The notes: a model not told the origin generated them from the sequence alone. DNA of 64,000 nt from Chitinophaga sp. 180180018-3 (GCF_037893185.1 NZ_CP140772.1:3100001-3164000), one strand, 5' to 3'. Shown: positions 36,366 through 45,463, numbered from the stretch's first letter. Translations and numbers: made by a program.

Positions 36366-37256
36366 TTAGGAACTTTTTTTTGTTTGGGTCGAGTAGGTAC
36401 TTTCAAAGATCTTATCAGCATTTCCGGCTTCAAACCCTTCCCTGCGCTGCTGCCGGCCTATTGCGGCAGCTGGCAGACCCGCAAACTGAGGCAATACCCT
36501 GCGCTCTGCGAACTCTACGTAAGAGCCTGCAATAGGAAAGGTTTCACCGCCGGCAAATGTGGCCGTGATCATGCCGGCCACGGTAGCACTTTGCAGCAGC
36601 AGGCCATCCGGACTGGTTTTGATCTTACCACCTGCGTCATTCAACCGGAAACCATGCCCTTCCAGGAACGTGTTAAAATCAGCGACAGTATTGTATCCCG
36701 AAGGCAGGTTATGTACACTTACGGTAAAATGATTCAGATAATAGCGGTTATAGATCACCCATGCGGCATATTCGCTTTCCGCAGCCAGTAGCTGGTAATC
36801 CGCCAGAGTAGGGGTTCTCCAGAGTGCGCTGTGAAGGAAGGCATCCACAGCTTCACCATCGCCCAGGTTCAGTGCATTTACCGGATCGGTTTTTACTTCA
36901 GCCGTATAGCTGTGTATCACCGCCTGTGCAGCCGGACTCAGATCATTCACCCGCAGTTCGCTGATGAAAATACGCGGATACTCCGGCGCAGGAGGAGCAT
37001 ACCACCAGGCGTCCAGTTGTTTCGCCGGGAAATGGTAGTGGTCCATTTTCGTATAGCCGTAATGCAGAAATATTTTCTCGAGCGACTGTACGCCTAACTG
37101 TGGTACTCCCATCGTTCTGAATGCGATATGATCATTTTCGATATCCCCGGCTTTTTTAACAATACCCTCCGCCGTCATAGCGTTGATGACGGCAGCTACA
37201 TCCGGTACTCTTTGCTGATAGCGGCGCATGAGGCCAGCCAGTATTTCTTTTAGCAT
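36366..37256 (-). CDS. DUF1338 / HglS-like 2-oxoadipate dioxygenase-decarboxylase
   Basis: A 296-residue protein from the ATG at 37256; an upstream ATG at 37304 would overlap the preceding gene. It matches the DUF1338 family, whose founding enzyme HglS is an Fe(II) enzyme that converts 2-oxoadipate to D-2-hydroxyglutarate in lysine catabolism. Likely metal ligands are His43 (NDHIAFRT), His176 (NHFTVSVH) and Glu248 (YVEFAERR). It is clearly shorter than the Pseudomonas HglS (about 460 residues). It lies 28 bases after the lysine-dehydrogenase-like gene and 24 bases before the ALDH7 gene. The enzyme assignment is inference from family and context. Confidence 0.8.
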   Translation of the reverse strand: MLKEILAGLMRRYQQRVPDVAAVINAMTAEGIVKKAGDIENDHIAFRTMGVPQLGVQSLEKIFLHYGYTKMDHYHFPAKQLDAWWYAPPAPEYPRIFISELRVNDLSPAAQAVIHSYTAEVKTDPVNALNLGDGEAVDAFLHSALWRTPTLADYQLLAAESEYAAWVIYNRYYLNHFTVSVHNLPSGYNTVADFNTFLEGHGFRLNDAGGKIKTSPDGLLLQSATVAGMITATFAGGETFPIAGSYVEFAERRVLPQFAGLPAAAIGRQQRREGFEAGNADKIFESTYSTQTKKSS

Positions 37257-37284
37257 AAGCTGTTTGTTTGGAGCTGTTAGCTGC

Positions 37285-38349
37285 TTAGTTATAGTACTCC
37301 GCAAAGCGGTTGTTGATCAGCTCACCGAAAGCTACGTCTTCCTGGCGAATGAAGCCATTAGCGGGCAGCTTTCCTTTAGCATGCAGGTCCATTACCGCAC
37401 AGGCTGCGCCGGCGGTGGTCAGCTGAATAGCAGTAAAGTCGCGGCCACTAACGGTTTGGTTATAGATCTTGCGGGAGTAGGAGCGTTGCACGGAGCGGCC
37501 GTTCACCTTTCCTGACACCGATACAAATACCAATACTACGTCCTGCGGGGTGAAAGGTATACTATCTTCCATTATTTCCTTCAACATATCCCGCTTCTTA
37601 TTGAGTTTCAGCTCATTCAGCAGGATCTTCATCAGATTGCAATGGCCAGGGTAACGTACCGTTTTATAGTCGAGGTTATATACTTTTTTATCGAGGATTT
37701 CAGCCAGTGCACCGAGTCCGCCTGAGGTATTAAAGGCTTCGTATTCGATGCCGTCGAGCGCAAAGCGTTCGTAGCCTTCCAATGGCATTACTTCTTTACG
37801 TTCGCCTTCATGGATGGCATCGCAGGGATTGCAGTATTCATTGATCAGGCCGTCGGTGCTCCAGGTCAGATTATACATCAGGCTGTTGGTTGGAAATTGA
37901 GGTAGTGCGCCTACCCGCAGGCGTACCGTATCCAGTGTATCAAATTGCCGTGCAATGTCGTGGGCAGCGATGCTGATGAAACCCGGTGCCAGTCCGCATT
38001 GTGGCATAAAGCTGACACCTGCATGCCGGGCAATTTCCCGAATGGCATTGGTCGTAGCTACATCTTCCGTAAGATCAAAATAATGGGTATTGGCAGCGGC
38101 AGCAGCAGCTGCAATTTTTACGTTCAGGTAAAAGGGACAAGCACTGAGCACCATGTCCTGTTCTTTCAGGGCCTGTTGCATGGCAGTGGCATCGTTAACG
38201 TCGAGCCGGGTTTTACGTACATCAATGCTTTTCTGTAATAAAGCTTCGTTGCTGTCGGCCAGCGTTACTTCATAGTCGCCCGATTGCTGCAGCAGGAAAG
38301 CGGCTGTTTCGCCGATCTTGCCGGCGCCGATGATCATTACACGTTTCAT
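37285..38349 (-). CDS. Saccharopine dehydrogenase-family protein, likely lysine 6-dehydrogenase
   Basis: A 354-residue NAD(P)-binding enzyme. The Rossmann loop GAGKIG is at residues 8-13. The FMPQCGLAPGFISIAAHDIA stretch (in part) and the FNTSGGLGAL plus YKTVRYPGH segments resemble lysine 6-dehydrogenase of Geobacillus, a saccharopine dehydrogenase relative that oxidatively deaminates lysine at the epsilon position to aminoadipate semialdehyde. A role as saccharopine oxidoreductase cannot be excluded. It is the first gene of a three-gene operon whose other products process the next intermediates. A TAATTTGC promoter-like box lies about 75 bases upstream. Confidence 0.85.
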   Translation of the reverse strand: MKRVMIIGAGKIGETAAFLLQQSGDYEVTLADSNEALLQKSIDVRKTRLDVNDATAMQQALKEQDMVLSACPFYLNVKIAAAAAAANTHYFDLTEDVATTNAIREIARHAGVSFMPQCGLAPGFISIAAHDIARQFDTLDTVRLRVGALPQFPTNSLMYNLTWSTDGLINEYCNPCDAIHEGERKEVMPLEGYERFALDGIEYEAFNTSGGLGALAEILDKKVYNLDYKTVRYPGHCNLMKILLNELKLNKKRDMLKEIMEDSIPFTPQDVVLVFVSVSGKVNGRSVQRSYSRKIYNQTVSGRDFTAIQLTTAGAACAVMDLHAKGKLPANGFIRQEDVAFGELINNRFAEYYN

Positions 38350-38764
38350 AATCTGTTTGGAATTATAGTGATGAATGAGGATACGATCTCATGTAAATAC
38401 GGATACCATCGCCCATATTAAGCAAATTACGTGTATACGCTTCCGTTATATAAATGTCATGAGTCCGAACAATGTAGCAGGCAGCCGGAAATACCAGCTG
38501 CCGCCATGTTGCAAACACATTAGCCTTATACGGAAAGCATTATCCCGGATGTTACCAGCATCAGCATAAGCCAATGCCTTAAACAGCCGGTATACAGCAT
38601 AAAAGCCCAACCGGGCGGAAAATCAATAAATAAAAACAGGAATCAACCCTTGTGCAACTTATGGCACGTGGGAGCAGGTGCTCCGGAGATAGGAGAGAAG
38701 GGAGAGTTGTATGTTCAGTAAAAAATTCATTACTGCAATATAGAAAGAAATAATTAAAAATCGG
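38350..38764. other. Intergenic stretch without a gene
   Basis: About 415 bases upstream of the lysine operon. The only signal is the minus-strand TAATTTGC (38423-38430), a weak -7 box. Short open frames are not convincing and no strong hairpin was seen. Repeat D follows. Confidence 0.4.
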
Positions 38765-38854
38765 GAATGAAGAATGAAGAAAATGCGGCGGAGATATCAT
38801 CGGATGTCATATCCGCGTTTACTATCTCCGTTATATCTTCTTCATTCTTCATTC
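38765..38854. repeat. Intergenic inverted repeat, copy D (divergent)
   Basis: Arms of 32 bp (38765-38796 and 38823-38854) match at 27 positions. The outer parts are GAATGAAGAAT units in place of GAATTACG; the inner stem is CGGAGATA / TATCTCCG with a further CGGAT / ATCCG pair. It lacks CTTAGCG. It lies 20 bases past the panB stop, the same placement as the other copies. Confidence 0.7.
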
Positions 38855-38873
38855 TCAATTCTTCATTCTTTCA

Positions 38874-39689
38874 TCAATATTGTTCATTCTCATTCGGAAA
38901 ATCCTTTGCCTTCACATCCTTGATATAGGCCTGTGTAGCGCCATAGATCTGGCTGTAAAGATCGAGGTAACGGCGAAGGAAACGTGGTTTGAATTCTTTA
39001 TTGATACCGAGCATATCGTGCATAACGAGTACCTGGCCGTCAACGTATTTGCCTGCACCGATACCGATGATGGGAATCTCAACGGATTCGGCAACGGTTT
39101 TGGCGAGGGTAGCCGGGATCTTTTCGAGTACAATAGCGAAGCAGCCGGCATCCTGGAGAAGTTTGGCGTCGGCGATAAGTTTACGGGCTTCCCCTTCTTC
39201 TGTGGCACGAACGGCGTAGGTGCCGAATTTGTAGATCGACTGTGGCGTGAGGCCCAGGTGGCCCATTACCGGTACGCCTGCAGAAATAATTCTTTTTACT
39301 GATTCTATAATTTCTTCTCCGCCTTCTATTTTGATACCATGTGCACCGGTTTCTTTCATGATACGGATGGCAGAAGCCAGCGCTTCCTTGGAGTTACCCT
39401 GGTAGGAACCGAAAGGCAGATCTACCGCCACGAAGCAGCGCTTGATGGCTCTTACCACAGATGCGGCATGATAGATCATCTGATCTAAAGTAATAGGCAG
39501 CGTAGTTTCATGGCCTGCCATTACATTGGAAGCGGAGTCACCTACGAGCAGGATATCGATCCCTGCGTCGTCGAAGATACGGGCCATAGAATAATCATAC
39601 GCGGTAAGCATAGATATCTTTTCACCGTCAGTTTTCATCTTCTGCAGAATATGCGTGGTGATGCGCTTGATTTCTTTATTCACGGACAT
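38874..39689 (-). CDS. panB: 3-methyl-2-oxobutanoate hydroxymethyltransferase
   Basis: PanB transfers a hydroxymethyl group from 5,10-methylenetetrahydrofolate to 2-oxoisovalerate, giving ketopantoate for pantothenate and CoA. The 271 residues show [20 protein letters not shown] (in part), the metal-binding VGDSASNVM and GHLGLTPQS. Length is normal. panC and panD lie 5-6 kb away on the same strand, separated by ppx, ppk1 and a flippase gene; panE was not seen. Confidence 0.96.
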   Translation of the reverse strand: MSVNKEIKRITTHILQKMKTDGEKISMLTAYDYSMARIFDDAGIDILLVGDSASNVMAGHETTLPITLDQMIYHAASVVRAIKRCFVAVDLPFGSYQGNSKEALASAIRIMKETGAHGIKIEGGEEIIESVKRIISAGVPVMGHLGLTPQSIYKFGTYAVRATEEGEARKLIADAKLLQDAGCFAIVLEKIPATLAKTVAESVEIPIIGIGAGKYVDGQVLVMHDMLGINKEFKPRFLRRYLDLYSQIYGATQAYIKDVKAKDFPNENEQY

Positions 39690-39788
39690 GTGCGTAGCTT
39701 TTAGCTATTAAGAATAGATGCAAATTTGGGGATATTAACAGATAAAAGGAAATGTTTTTTGATGAGCGTAAACCGCTGGTACATCAAA

Positions 39789-40679
39789 CTATTGCCGGGT
39801 GTTGGCAATTTCCTCGTAGAGTGCGTGGATAAGGCCGTCGGCCAAACCAATCTTGGGAACATATATCTCCGTAATGTCCGACCACCGCATAACGTTCACA
39901 TATATCTGCAAGGCAGGTACGATCACGTCGGCCCGGTCTTCCCGGAGATTATACAAATGGATACGCTCTTCTACTGTAAAGTTGCTGAATTCTTTGTAGT
40001 AGTCTTTCAGCGTTTCAAGCGATAGAGGTTTACCTTCCTTACGTTTGGAAAGGGAAAATATTTTGTTGATATTACCACCGGAGCCGATAGCAGTCACAAA
40101 GCTGATACCCCGCAATTGCTGCTTCAGGAAATCTTTCATTTGCTGCCAGTGCGCATCTGTTACCTGTTGCTGCAGCAAACGGATGGTTCCGATGTTAAAC
40201 GATTCTTTGAAGATCTGAAGGCCATTACTGAAAAGGGTTAATTCCGTGCTACCGCCGCCTACATCAATGTAGAGGTAGGATTTGGTCTTATCCATGTGTT
40301 CTGCCACATGATTTTCGTAGATGAAGGAAGCCTCTTCCTGGCCTGTGATGATCCGGATATCGATACCCGTCTGGCTCCGTACTTCCTGCAATATCTCCAC
40401 GCTGTTGGCGGCGTCGCGCATGGCAGAGGTGGCGCAGGCTTTCAGGTACTTTACCTCGTATACATCCAGCAGCAGTTTATAGGCCTTGATGGTTTGAATG
40501 AGATGGTTAGCCCTTTTTTCGGAAATGAAATTATGGTTGAATACATCGAAACCGAGGCGCAATGGCACTCTTACCAGGTTGATTTTGGTAAAGTCCATTA
40601 CGCCTGCACTGTTCGGAGATGCCTCTGAAATAAGTAATCTGGCAGCATTTGAACCTATGTCGATCGCAGCTAATTTCAT
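39789..40679 (-). CDS. ppx: Exopolyphosphatase / guanosine pentaphosphatase family protein
   Basis: A 296-residue member of the Ppx/GppA family (ASKHA fold) that hydrolyses terminal phosphate from polyphosphate or pppGpp. The first motif LAAIDIGSNAARLLI and the phosphate-binding YIDVGGGSTELTLF are complete. It covers only the two catalytic domains, without the HD-like extension of E. coli Ppx. It lies 44 bases after ppk1 on the same strand, so synthesis and breakdown of polyphosphate are probably co-transcribed. Confidence 0.9.
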   Translation of the reverse strand: MKLAAIDIGSNAARLLISEASPNSAGVMDFTKINLVRVPLRLGFDVFNHNFISEKRANHLIQTIKAYKLLLDVYEVKYLKACATSAMRDAANSVEILQEVRSQTGIDIRIITGQEEASFIYENHVAEHMDKTKSYLYIDVGGGSTELTLFSNGLQIFKESFNIGTIRLLQQQVTDAHWQQMKDFLKQQLRGISFVTAIGSGGNINKIFSLSKRKEGKPLSLETLKDYYKEFSNFTVEERIHLYNLREDRADVIVPALQIYVNVMRWSDITEIYVPKIGLADGLIHALYEEIANTRQ

Positions 40680-40723
40680 CTGTAAGTCGTTAGATCAAAG
40701 CGCAAAAGTAAAACTTTTTGCTT

Positions 40724-42871
40724 TTACTGGTACTGTTTTTCGTGCAGGTACCGGTATATCTCCACCTGTGTCCGTATTTTTTTATCGCCGTCGCGGCGGT
40801 ATTCGTTCTTCTGCTCGTTATCGAGAACACGCGCTTTTACATTACCGCTCAGCTGAATATCCATGATATCTTTCAGCTCCTGACGTATAGCCGGATCCGT
40901 TATAAGTACTGCAGCTTCCACGCGGTGATCGAGGTTGCGTATCATCCAGTCGCACGAAGCAATGAAAACTTTTTCCTGCCCTCCATGATGGAAAATGAAT
41001 ACACGGGCATGTTCCAGGTATTCGTCTACGATGCTAACCGCTGTGATGTTCTTCTTCCATTTTTTGTTTTCCGTATAGGCGCAACAGATACCTCTGATAA
41101 CCATCTTAATATCAACACCCGCTTTGGCGGCTTCATAGAGCTTACCGATCAGTGCGGCATCCGACAGCGAGTTCATTTTGATGGTGATGGCTGCTTTCTT
41201 TTTATGCCTGGCATTCTTTATTTCCCGGTCAATCAGTCGCATAAAGGTATCCCGCATGTTCAACGGGCTCACAGGCATTGTTTTACAACCCTGGAGTATC
41301 TTGATATCCTGGCGTGGACTTTCCAGGTAGGCAAATATGCGATTGATGTCTGCAATAATAGCCCTGTTGGCAGTTAGCAGGCAATGATCTCCATATACCC
41401 TGGCAGTGCGCTCATTGAGGTTACCAGTGCTGATAAAGCCGCACTGTATGGTTTTGGTGCCTATCCGTTTTTTGATCACGCACAGTTTGGCGTGTATTTT
41501 CATATTCGGGATACCCAGTAGTACTTTAACACCTTCTTCTTCCAGCCGCGATTTCCAGTCGAGATTCGCCGCTTCATCAAACCTGGCTCTCAGCTCCAGC
41601 ACTACTGTTACCTGTTTACCATTGCGCACAGCGTTGATCAGCGCGTTGATTATTTTGGAATTACGGGCAAGCCTATACGCTGTTATTTTTATTGAAGAGA
41701 CATTAGGATCGATGGCAGCTTCCCGGAGCAGATCAATAATGGTATCGAACGAATGGTAGGGGAAGTGCAGCATTACATCCTGGCGCTGTATCACGTGCAT
41801 CACGCTGGGAGCGTTCATGAACAGCGGATGTATAAATGTTTTCCGATGGGTATGTGGTGGAAAGATAGACTCGGGGAAGTCCATAAAATCCTTGAAGTTA
41901 TGGATACGTGCCCCGGGAATCAGGTTGTCTTTCCCTGATAAGCCCTGGCGGCGCATCAGGTATTCCAGCAGCAGCGGATCAATTTCCTTATCATATACGA
42001 AGCGCACTGGTTTGCCCTTGCGCCGGTCTTTCAGCCCTTTTTCGATCTGATGAATGAGGCTGTCGGAGATATCATTATCGATATCCAGTTCCGCATCTCG
42101 CGTTACTTTGATGATATGCGCTGAAAATTTATCGTACCCGAAATAGTAGAAGATATTAGGAAGACAGAAGCGGATAAGGTCTTCGAGCAAAATCAAATCG
42201 TGTTCCCCGGGTTTCGACGGGAGAATGATAAAGCGGGGCAGCACGTTGGCCGGGATCTCAATCAACGCAAATTTCTGTCTTACGGAATTATCCTGCCTGG
42301 CCAGTACAATAGCCAGGTAGATGGATTTATCGCGGAGAATAGGAAACTGCTGGATACTTTCAATCATCAGGGGGATGATATTGGTCCGTACCTGTTCATT
42401 GAAGTAGTTCTGCACAAATTTCTGCTGCTCCCGGTTCAGTTGTTTTTCGGTACGCAGGAAGATGTGCTGTGCTTCCATCTCTTTTTCAATATCTTTCCAG
42501 ACCTGGTCAAATTCCCGTTGTTGTTCAATCACGCGCGCCTGTATTTCATCCAGTATCTTATCCGGATTTTCTTCGAGGTGCATTTTAGCGGATTTGCCAA
42601 ACGACATCATTCGCTTGAGGGTAGCTACTCTTACCCTGAAAAATTCGTCGAGGTTATTGGAGAAGATACCCAGGAACCGGATCCTTTCAATAAGAGGTAC
42701 TGTAACATCGGCTGCTTCCTGTAGCACCCTTGCGTTAAAGGAAAGCCAGCTGATGTCCCTGGCAATCATTTTTTTCTTTTCTAATGGGGCCTTTTTCCGG
42801 GTTGTCTTTTTTGGTACTGTAACTTCGGGCATTGTTGTTATATCTAGTTTCTCACCATTCGGCAAACGCAT
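40724..42871 (-). CDS. ppk1: Polyphosphate kinase 1
   Basis: PPK1 makes long-chain polyphosphate from ATP. The 715 residues include the N-terminal domain beginning ARDISWLSFNARVLQEA, and two catalytic histidines: one in KIHAKLCVI (the autophosphorylated His) and one in EHARVFIFHHG. An in-frame ATG at 42832 would remove a 13-residue extension and is an equally good start. The first 35 residues are basic and low-complexity. It is followed by ppx. Confidence 0.95.
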   Translation of the reverse strand: MRLPNGEKLDITTMPEVTVPKKTTRKKAPLEKKKMIARDISWLSFNARVLQEAADVTVPLIERIRFLGIFSNNLDEFFRVRVATLKRMMSFGKSAKMHLEENPDKILDEIQARVIEQQREFDQVWKDIEKEMEAQHIFLRTEKQLNREQQKFVQNYFNEQVRTNIIPLMIESIQQFPILRDKSIYLAIVLARQDNSVRQKFALIEIPANVLPRFIILPSKPGEHDLILLEDLIRFCLPNIFYYFGYDKFSAHIIKVTRDAELDIDNDISDSLIHQIEKGLKDRRKGKPVRFVYDKEIDPLLLEYLMRRQGLSGKDNLIPGARIHNFKDFMDFPESIFPPHTHRKTFIHPLFMNAPSVMHVIQRQDVMLHFPYHSFDTIIDLLREAAIDPNVSSIKITAYRLARNSKIINALINAVRNGKQVTVVLELRARFDEAANLDWKSRLEEEGVKVLLGIPNMKIHAKLCVIKKRIGTKTIQCGFISTGNLNERTARVYGDHCLLTANRAIIADINRIFAYLESPRQDIKILQGCKTMPVSPLNMRDTFMRLIDREIKNARHKKKAAITIKMNSLSDAALIGKLYEAAKAGVDIKMVIRGICCAYTENKKWKKNITAVSIVDEYLEHARVFIFHHGGQEKVFIASCDWMIRNLDHRVEAAVLITDPAIRQELKDIMDIQLSGNVKARVLDNEQKNEYRRDGDKKIRTQVEIYRYLHEKQYQ

Positions 42872-42982
42872 ACAAAGTGATTTACATTCAAAAAATCCAC
42901 ATAATTTGTAATACGATGATACACTATTCGGTGCATTTGAAGTATTAAATTAAAGTTAAAGAAAGAATTACATAATTGAGCA

Positions 42983-43068
42983 TTAAGAATTACGAAATAA
43001 GCAGAAGACCTTAGTGATTGGCAATATTATCAATCGCTAAGGTCTTCTGCTTATTTTGTAATTCTTAA
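42983..43068. repeat. Intergenic inverted repeat, copy F
   Basis: Arms of 38 bp (42983-43020 and 43031-43068) match at 36 positions, both mismatches being tolerated as G-T pairs on one strand. The inner ends are CCTTAGTG / CGCTAAGG with an 18-nt AT-rich loop between them. The outer region (GAATTAC, ATTAAGAATT units) extends left to about 42965 and right over the stop codon of the flippase gene (43072-43074). Confidence 0.9.
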
Positions 43069-43071
43069 TAC

Positions 43072-44094
43072 TTAATTCTTAATACCTTCTTCCGCAATTC
43101 TCTTCTTATTGAACACCGGCAATGCTACCAGGCTTACAAAACCCAGCAATATCACCAATGCGGTTTGAGCAACCCAGATGATCCAGCCAAAGGCAAAACC
43201 GATGGTATAGGGGATGCCATATAGTTCAAGGGTTTTCTGCACCAGTGGCTGATAGGCGCCGATACCGCCGGGGGTAACGATCATGCCTACACTACCGATC
43301 ATCAACACGGCAAGGGCCGCGCTGACACCGAGGTGATTGGTTTCGTTCAGGCAGAAGAAGCCGATATAGACCTGTGAGAGATAGCAGCACCAGATGAGAA
43401 CTGTATGCAGCAGGAACCATCCTTTCCTTTCCATTTTACCGATGGAAAGAATGCCTTCCATGATACCGCGGGCAAGACTTTTAATGGTAATTGCCACTTT
43501 AGAAGCAGCAAATTTTTTCAATAGCCAAAGCAGTACCAGCAGTACAACGGCCAGCCCTCCGATGCCTATAAGCAATTGCATACCGTTGGCATGGGCAATT
43601 TTGGCCGATAGCGGCAGGAGGATGGAATCGTGTACATAGGCGCCCAGCACGTCGAGCTGGATCACCACAGTGATTACCATAAGAAGGATGAGGCAGATCA
43701 GATCTACTGCTCTTTCGGCGATCATGGTACCTACAAGTTTGTCGGCAGGTACTTTTTCGTATTGTGCCAATATACCGCAGCGGGTCACTTCTCCCAGGCG
43801 AGGCACTGCCAGGTTGGCCAGATAGCCCACCATTACGGCAAAAAAGGTATTCAGCGTGGATGGTTGGTAACCCATTGGTTTCATCAGGAGCTTCCATCGT
43901 ACAGCCCTGAACCAGTGGCTGGCTACTCCGATACTCATAGTGGGTATCAGCAACCAGTAGTTACCCCTGCGAAAAGCAGCGTTGATCTGCTGCCATTGGG
44001 CAGCGGTAATATCTTTCGTAAATAACCAGATCAACAACAACCCAATGCCAAAAAAGCAAATAAACTTCAAGACGTTCTTAAGCGTTTTGGGCAT
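43072..44094 (-). CDS. Lysylphosphatidylglycerol synthase TM-region / UPF0104-type membrane protein
   Basis: A 340-residue integral membrane protein with about eight helices, matching the YbhN/AglD-N type integral membrane domain. Characteristic segments are WRAVRWKLLMKPMGY, the PRLGEVTRCGILAQYEKVPA block (in part) and VTPGGIGAYQPLVQ. Relatives are fused to aminoacyl-phospholipid synthases or act as lipid flippases; here only the membrane part exists. It starts 45 bases after panD and probably shares its transcript. The last codons lie in the flank of repeat F. Confidence 0.85.
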   Translation of the reverse strand: MPKTLKNVLKFICFFGIGLLLIWLFTKDITAAQWQQINAAFRRGNYWLLIPTMSIGVASHWFRAVRWKLLMKPMGYQPSTLNTFFAVMVGYLANLAVPRLGEVTRCGILAQYEKVPADKLVGTMIAERAVDLICLILLMVITVVIQLDVLGAYVHDSILLPLSAKIAHANGMQLLIGIGGLAVVLLVLLWLLKKFAASKVAITIKSLARGIMEGILSIGKMERKGWFLLHTVLIWCCYLSQVYIGFFCLNETNHLGVSAALAVLMIGSVGMIVTPGGIGAYQPLVQKTLELYGIPYTIGFAFGWIIWVAQTALVILLGFVSLVALPVFNKKRIAEEGIKN

Positions 44095-44138
44095 CTTCCA
44101 AAGTGGTTTTAGGGTGTTAGGTAAAACAGTAAACAGGA

Positions 44139-44483
44139 TTACAGCTTGTTCCCTTCTTTAGGGAAAATGGCGATAGGTGTATATTTCTTGGCTTCCTCAA
44201 GTTCCATAGTGGCATAGGAAATAATGATCACTATGTCGCCCGGGGCAACAAGGCGGGCAGCCGGACCATTCATACAGATTACGCCGGAACCACGTTTTCC
44301 TTTGATCACATAAGTTTCCAGCCGTTCTCCGTTATTTACGTTCAGTACCTGGACTTTTTCGTACTCAATTAAACCAGCGGCATCCATCAGGTCTTCGTCA
44401 ATCGTAATACTTCCAACGTATTGCAGGTTGGCTTCCGTAACTACCGCGCGGTGAATCTTACACTTTAAAATTTCAATTTGCAT
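44139..44483 (-). CDS. panD: Aspartate 1-decarboxylase
   Basis: PanD makes beta-alanine from aspartate for pantothenate. It is made as a proenzyme that cleaves itself between Gly24 and Ser25 (QYVGSITID), leaving a pyruvoyl cofactor. The 114 residues also show the catalytic-site lysine region ([13 protein letters not shown]) and NGPAARL. Length is slightly below the E. coli enzyme (126). An exact TAnnTTTG box lies 35-42 bases upstream. Confidence 0.95.
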   Translation of the reverse strand: MQIEILKCKIHRAVVTEANLQYVGSITIDEDLMDAAGLIEYEKVQVLNVNNGERLETYVIKGKRGSGVICMNGPAARLVAPGDIVIIISYATMELEEAKKYTPIAIFPKEGNKL

Positions 44484-44517
44484 AATAATACTGGCTTAAC
44501 GCTCTTAGAAGCGTCTG

Positions 44518-44525
44518 CAAAGCTA
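44518..44525 (-). promoter_or_regulatory. Promoter -7 box of panD
   Basis: The minus strand reads TAGCTTTG followed by C, an exact TAnnTTTG match, with a predicted leader of about 30 nt. Together with the panC hairpin it suggests panD is transcribed independently of panC. Confidence 0.6.
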
Positions 44526-44550
44526 GGAAAAAAATATGGAAGAAAGAGCA

Positions 44551-44587
44551 GGACATGCGGCGATAGTGCAGTGTTTGCCGCATGTCC
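44551..44587 (-). terminator. Hairpin between panC and panD
   Basis: GGACATGCGGC (44551-44561) and GCCGCATGTCC (44577-44587) pair perfectly over 11 bp with a 15-nt loop. It lies 13 bases past the panC stop on the minus strand. The nearest T tract is 20 bases further on (ATATTTTTTTCC), so it may terminate or only attenuate. Confidence 0.55.
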
Positions 44588-44599
44588 CGGGGGCTACCG

Positions 44600-45463
44600 T
44601 CAGAGGCTGCCCTGTAATACCAGATTGTCGATCAGACGTACGCCATCGAGCCAGGCTGCCACGGCTGCCACTACGGTAGCATCACCTGGAGGCTGATCGA
44701 GGGAGTGCAAATCACCGTTCTCCGCCTGCAGTATTTCCACGTATTCCGGATCGAAGCCTTGTTTTTTTAACATTTCGAATGCCTCATGGGCGCTTTCCAG
44801 GAAAAGCAGTCCCTTCCCGAAGTTATCTCTGATATACAGCAGCGCCTGGTAAATGCCGGTGGCTTTTTTCCGGGCGGCGGGAGAGAGGCGTGCGTTCCGG
44901 CTGCTCATGGCCAGTCCGTCTTTTTCTCTTTCCGTGGGACAAACCACCAGTTTGATGGGAGAATGGATCAGGGACAGCAGTTTCCTGACAATGAGGCACT
45001 GCTGAAGATCCTTTTGGCCCATAAAAAGCTGGTCAGGTTGCACAATATCCAGTAACTTGTGAACGATGCGGCCAACCCCCTGGAAATGTCCTGGACGGAA
45101 TTTGCCTTCGAGCACTGTTTCCAGGTTGCCGAAATCGTAATGCAGATCACTTTTCAGTCCTTCGGGATACATCTCTTCTACGGATGGTAAAAAAAGTATA
45201 TCTGTTGATATATCATTTAATTTCTTTATATCCTCTTCTGCAGTAATGGGATATTTTTCAAAATCCTTAGGATCATTAAACTGGGTTGGATTGACAAAAA
45301 TGCTGCACACGACTACGTCATTTTTTTCTTTGGCTGCCTGAATAAGTGACAGATGCCCGTTGTGGAGGGCTCCCATAGTGGGCACAAAACCAATGCTTTT
45401 GTGGCTTTTTCTTACCAGGTCCAGATGCTTCTTCAGGTCCGTGCTGCGCTTAAATAGATACAT
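44600..45463 (-). CDS. panC: Pantothenate synthetase
   Basis: PanC joins pantoate and beta-alanine with ATP. The 287 residues carry the nucleotidyl-transferase HIGH-like motif (FVPTMGALHNGHLSLI), VCSIFVNPTQF, and the AMSSRNARL loop. Length is typical. It is transcribed away from the glycogen-synthase-like gene across a 110-base divergent region. With panD and panB all committed steps after ketoisovalerate except ketopantoate reduction are present in the window. Confidence 0.96.
   Translation of the reverse strand: MYLFKRSTDLKKHLDLVRKSHKSIGFVPTMGALHNGHLSLIQAAKEKNDVVVCSIFVNPTQFNDPKDFEKYPITAEEDIKKLNDISTDILFLPSVEEMYPEGLKSDLHYDFGNLETVLEGKFRPGHFQGVGRIVHKLLDIVQPDQLFMGQKDLQQCLIVRKLLSLIHSPIKLVVCPTEREKDGLAMSSRNARLSPAARKKATGIYQALLYIRDNFGKGLLFLESAHEAFEMLKKQGFDPEYVEILQAENGDLHSLDQPPGDATVVAAVAAWLDGVRLIDNLVLQGSL

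Noticed and set aside
1726..43074. Inverted repeats A-F as MITEs or insertion-sequence remnants
   Set aside because: No target-site duplication flanks the arms, the stem sequence differs from copy to copy, and every copy sits at a gene 3' end. A structural element fits better than transposition.
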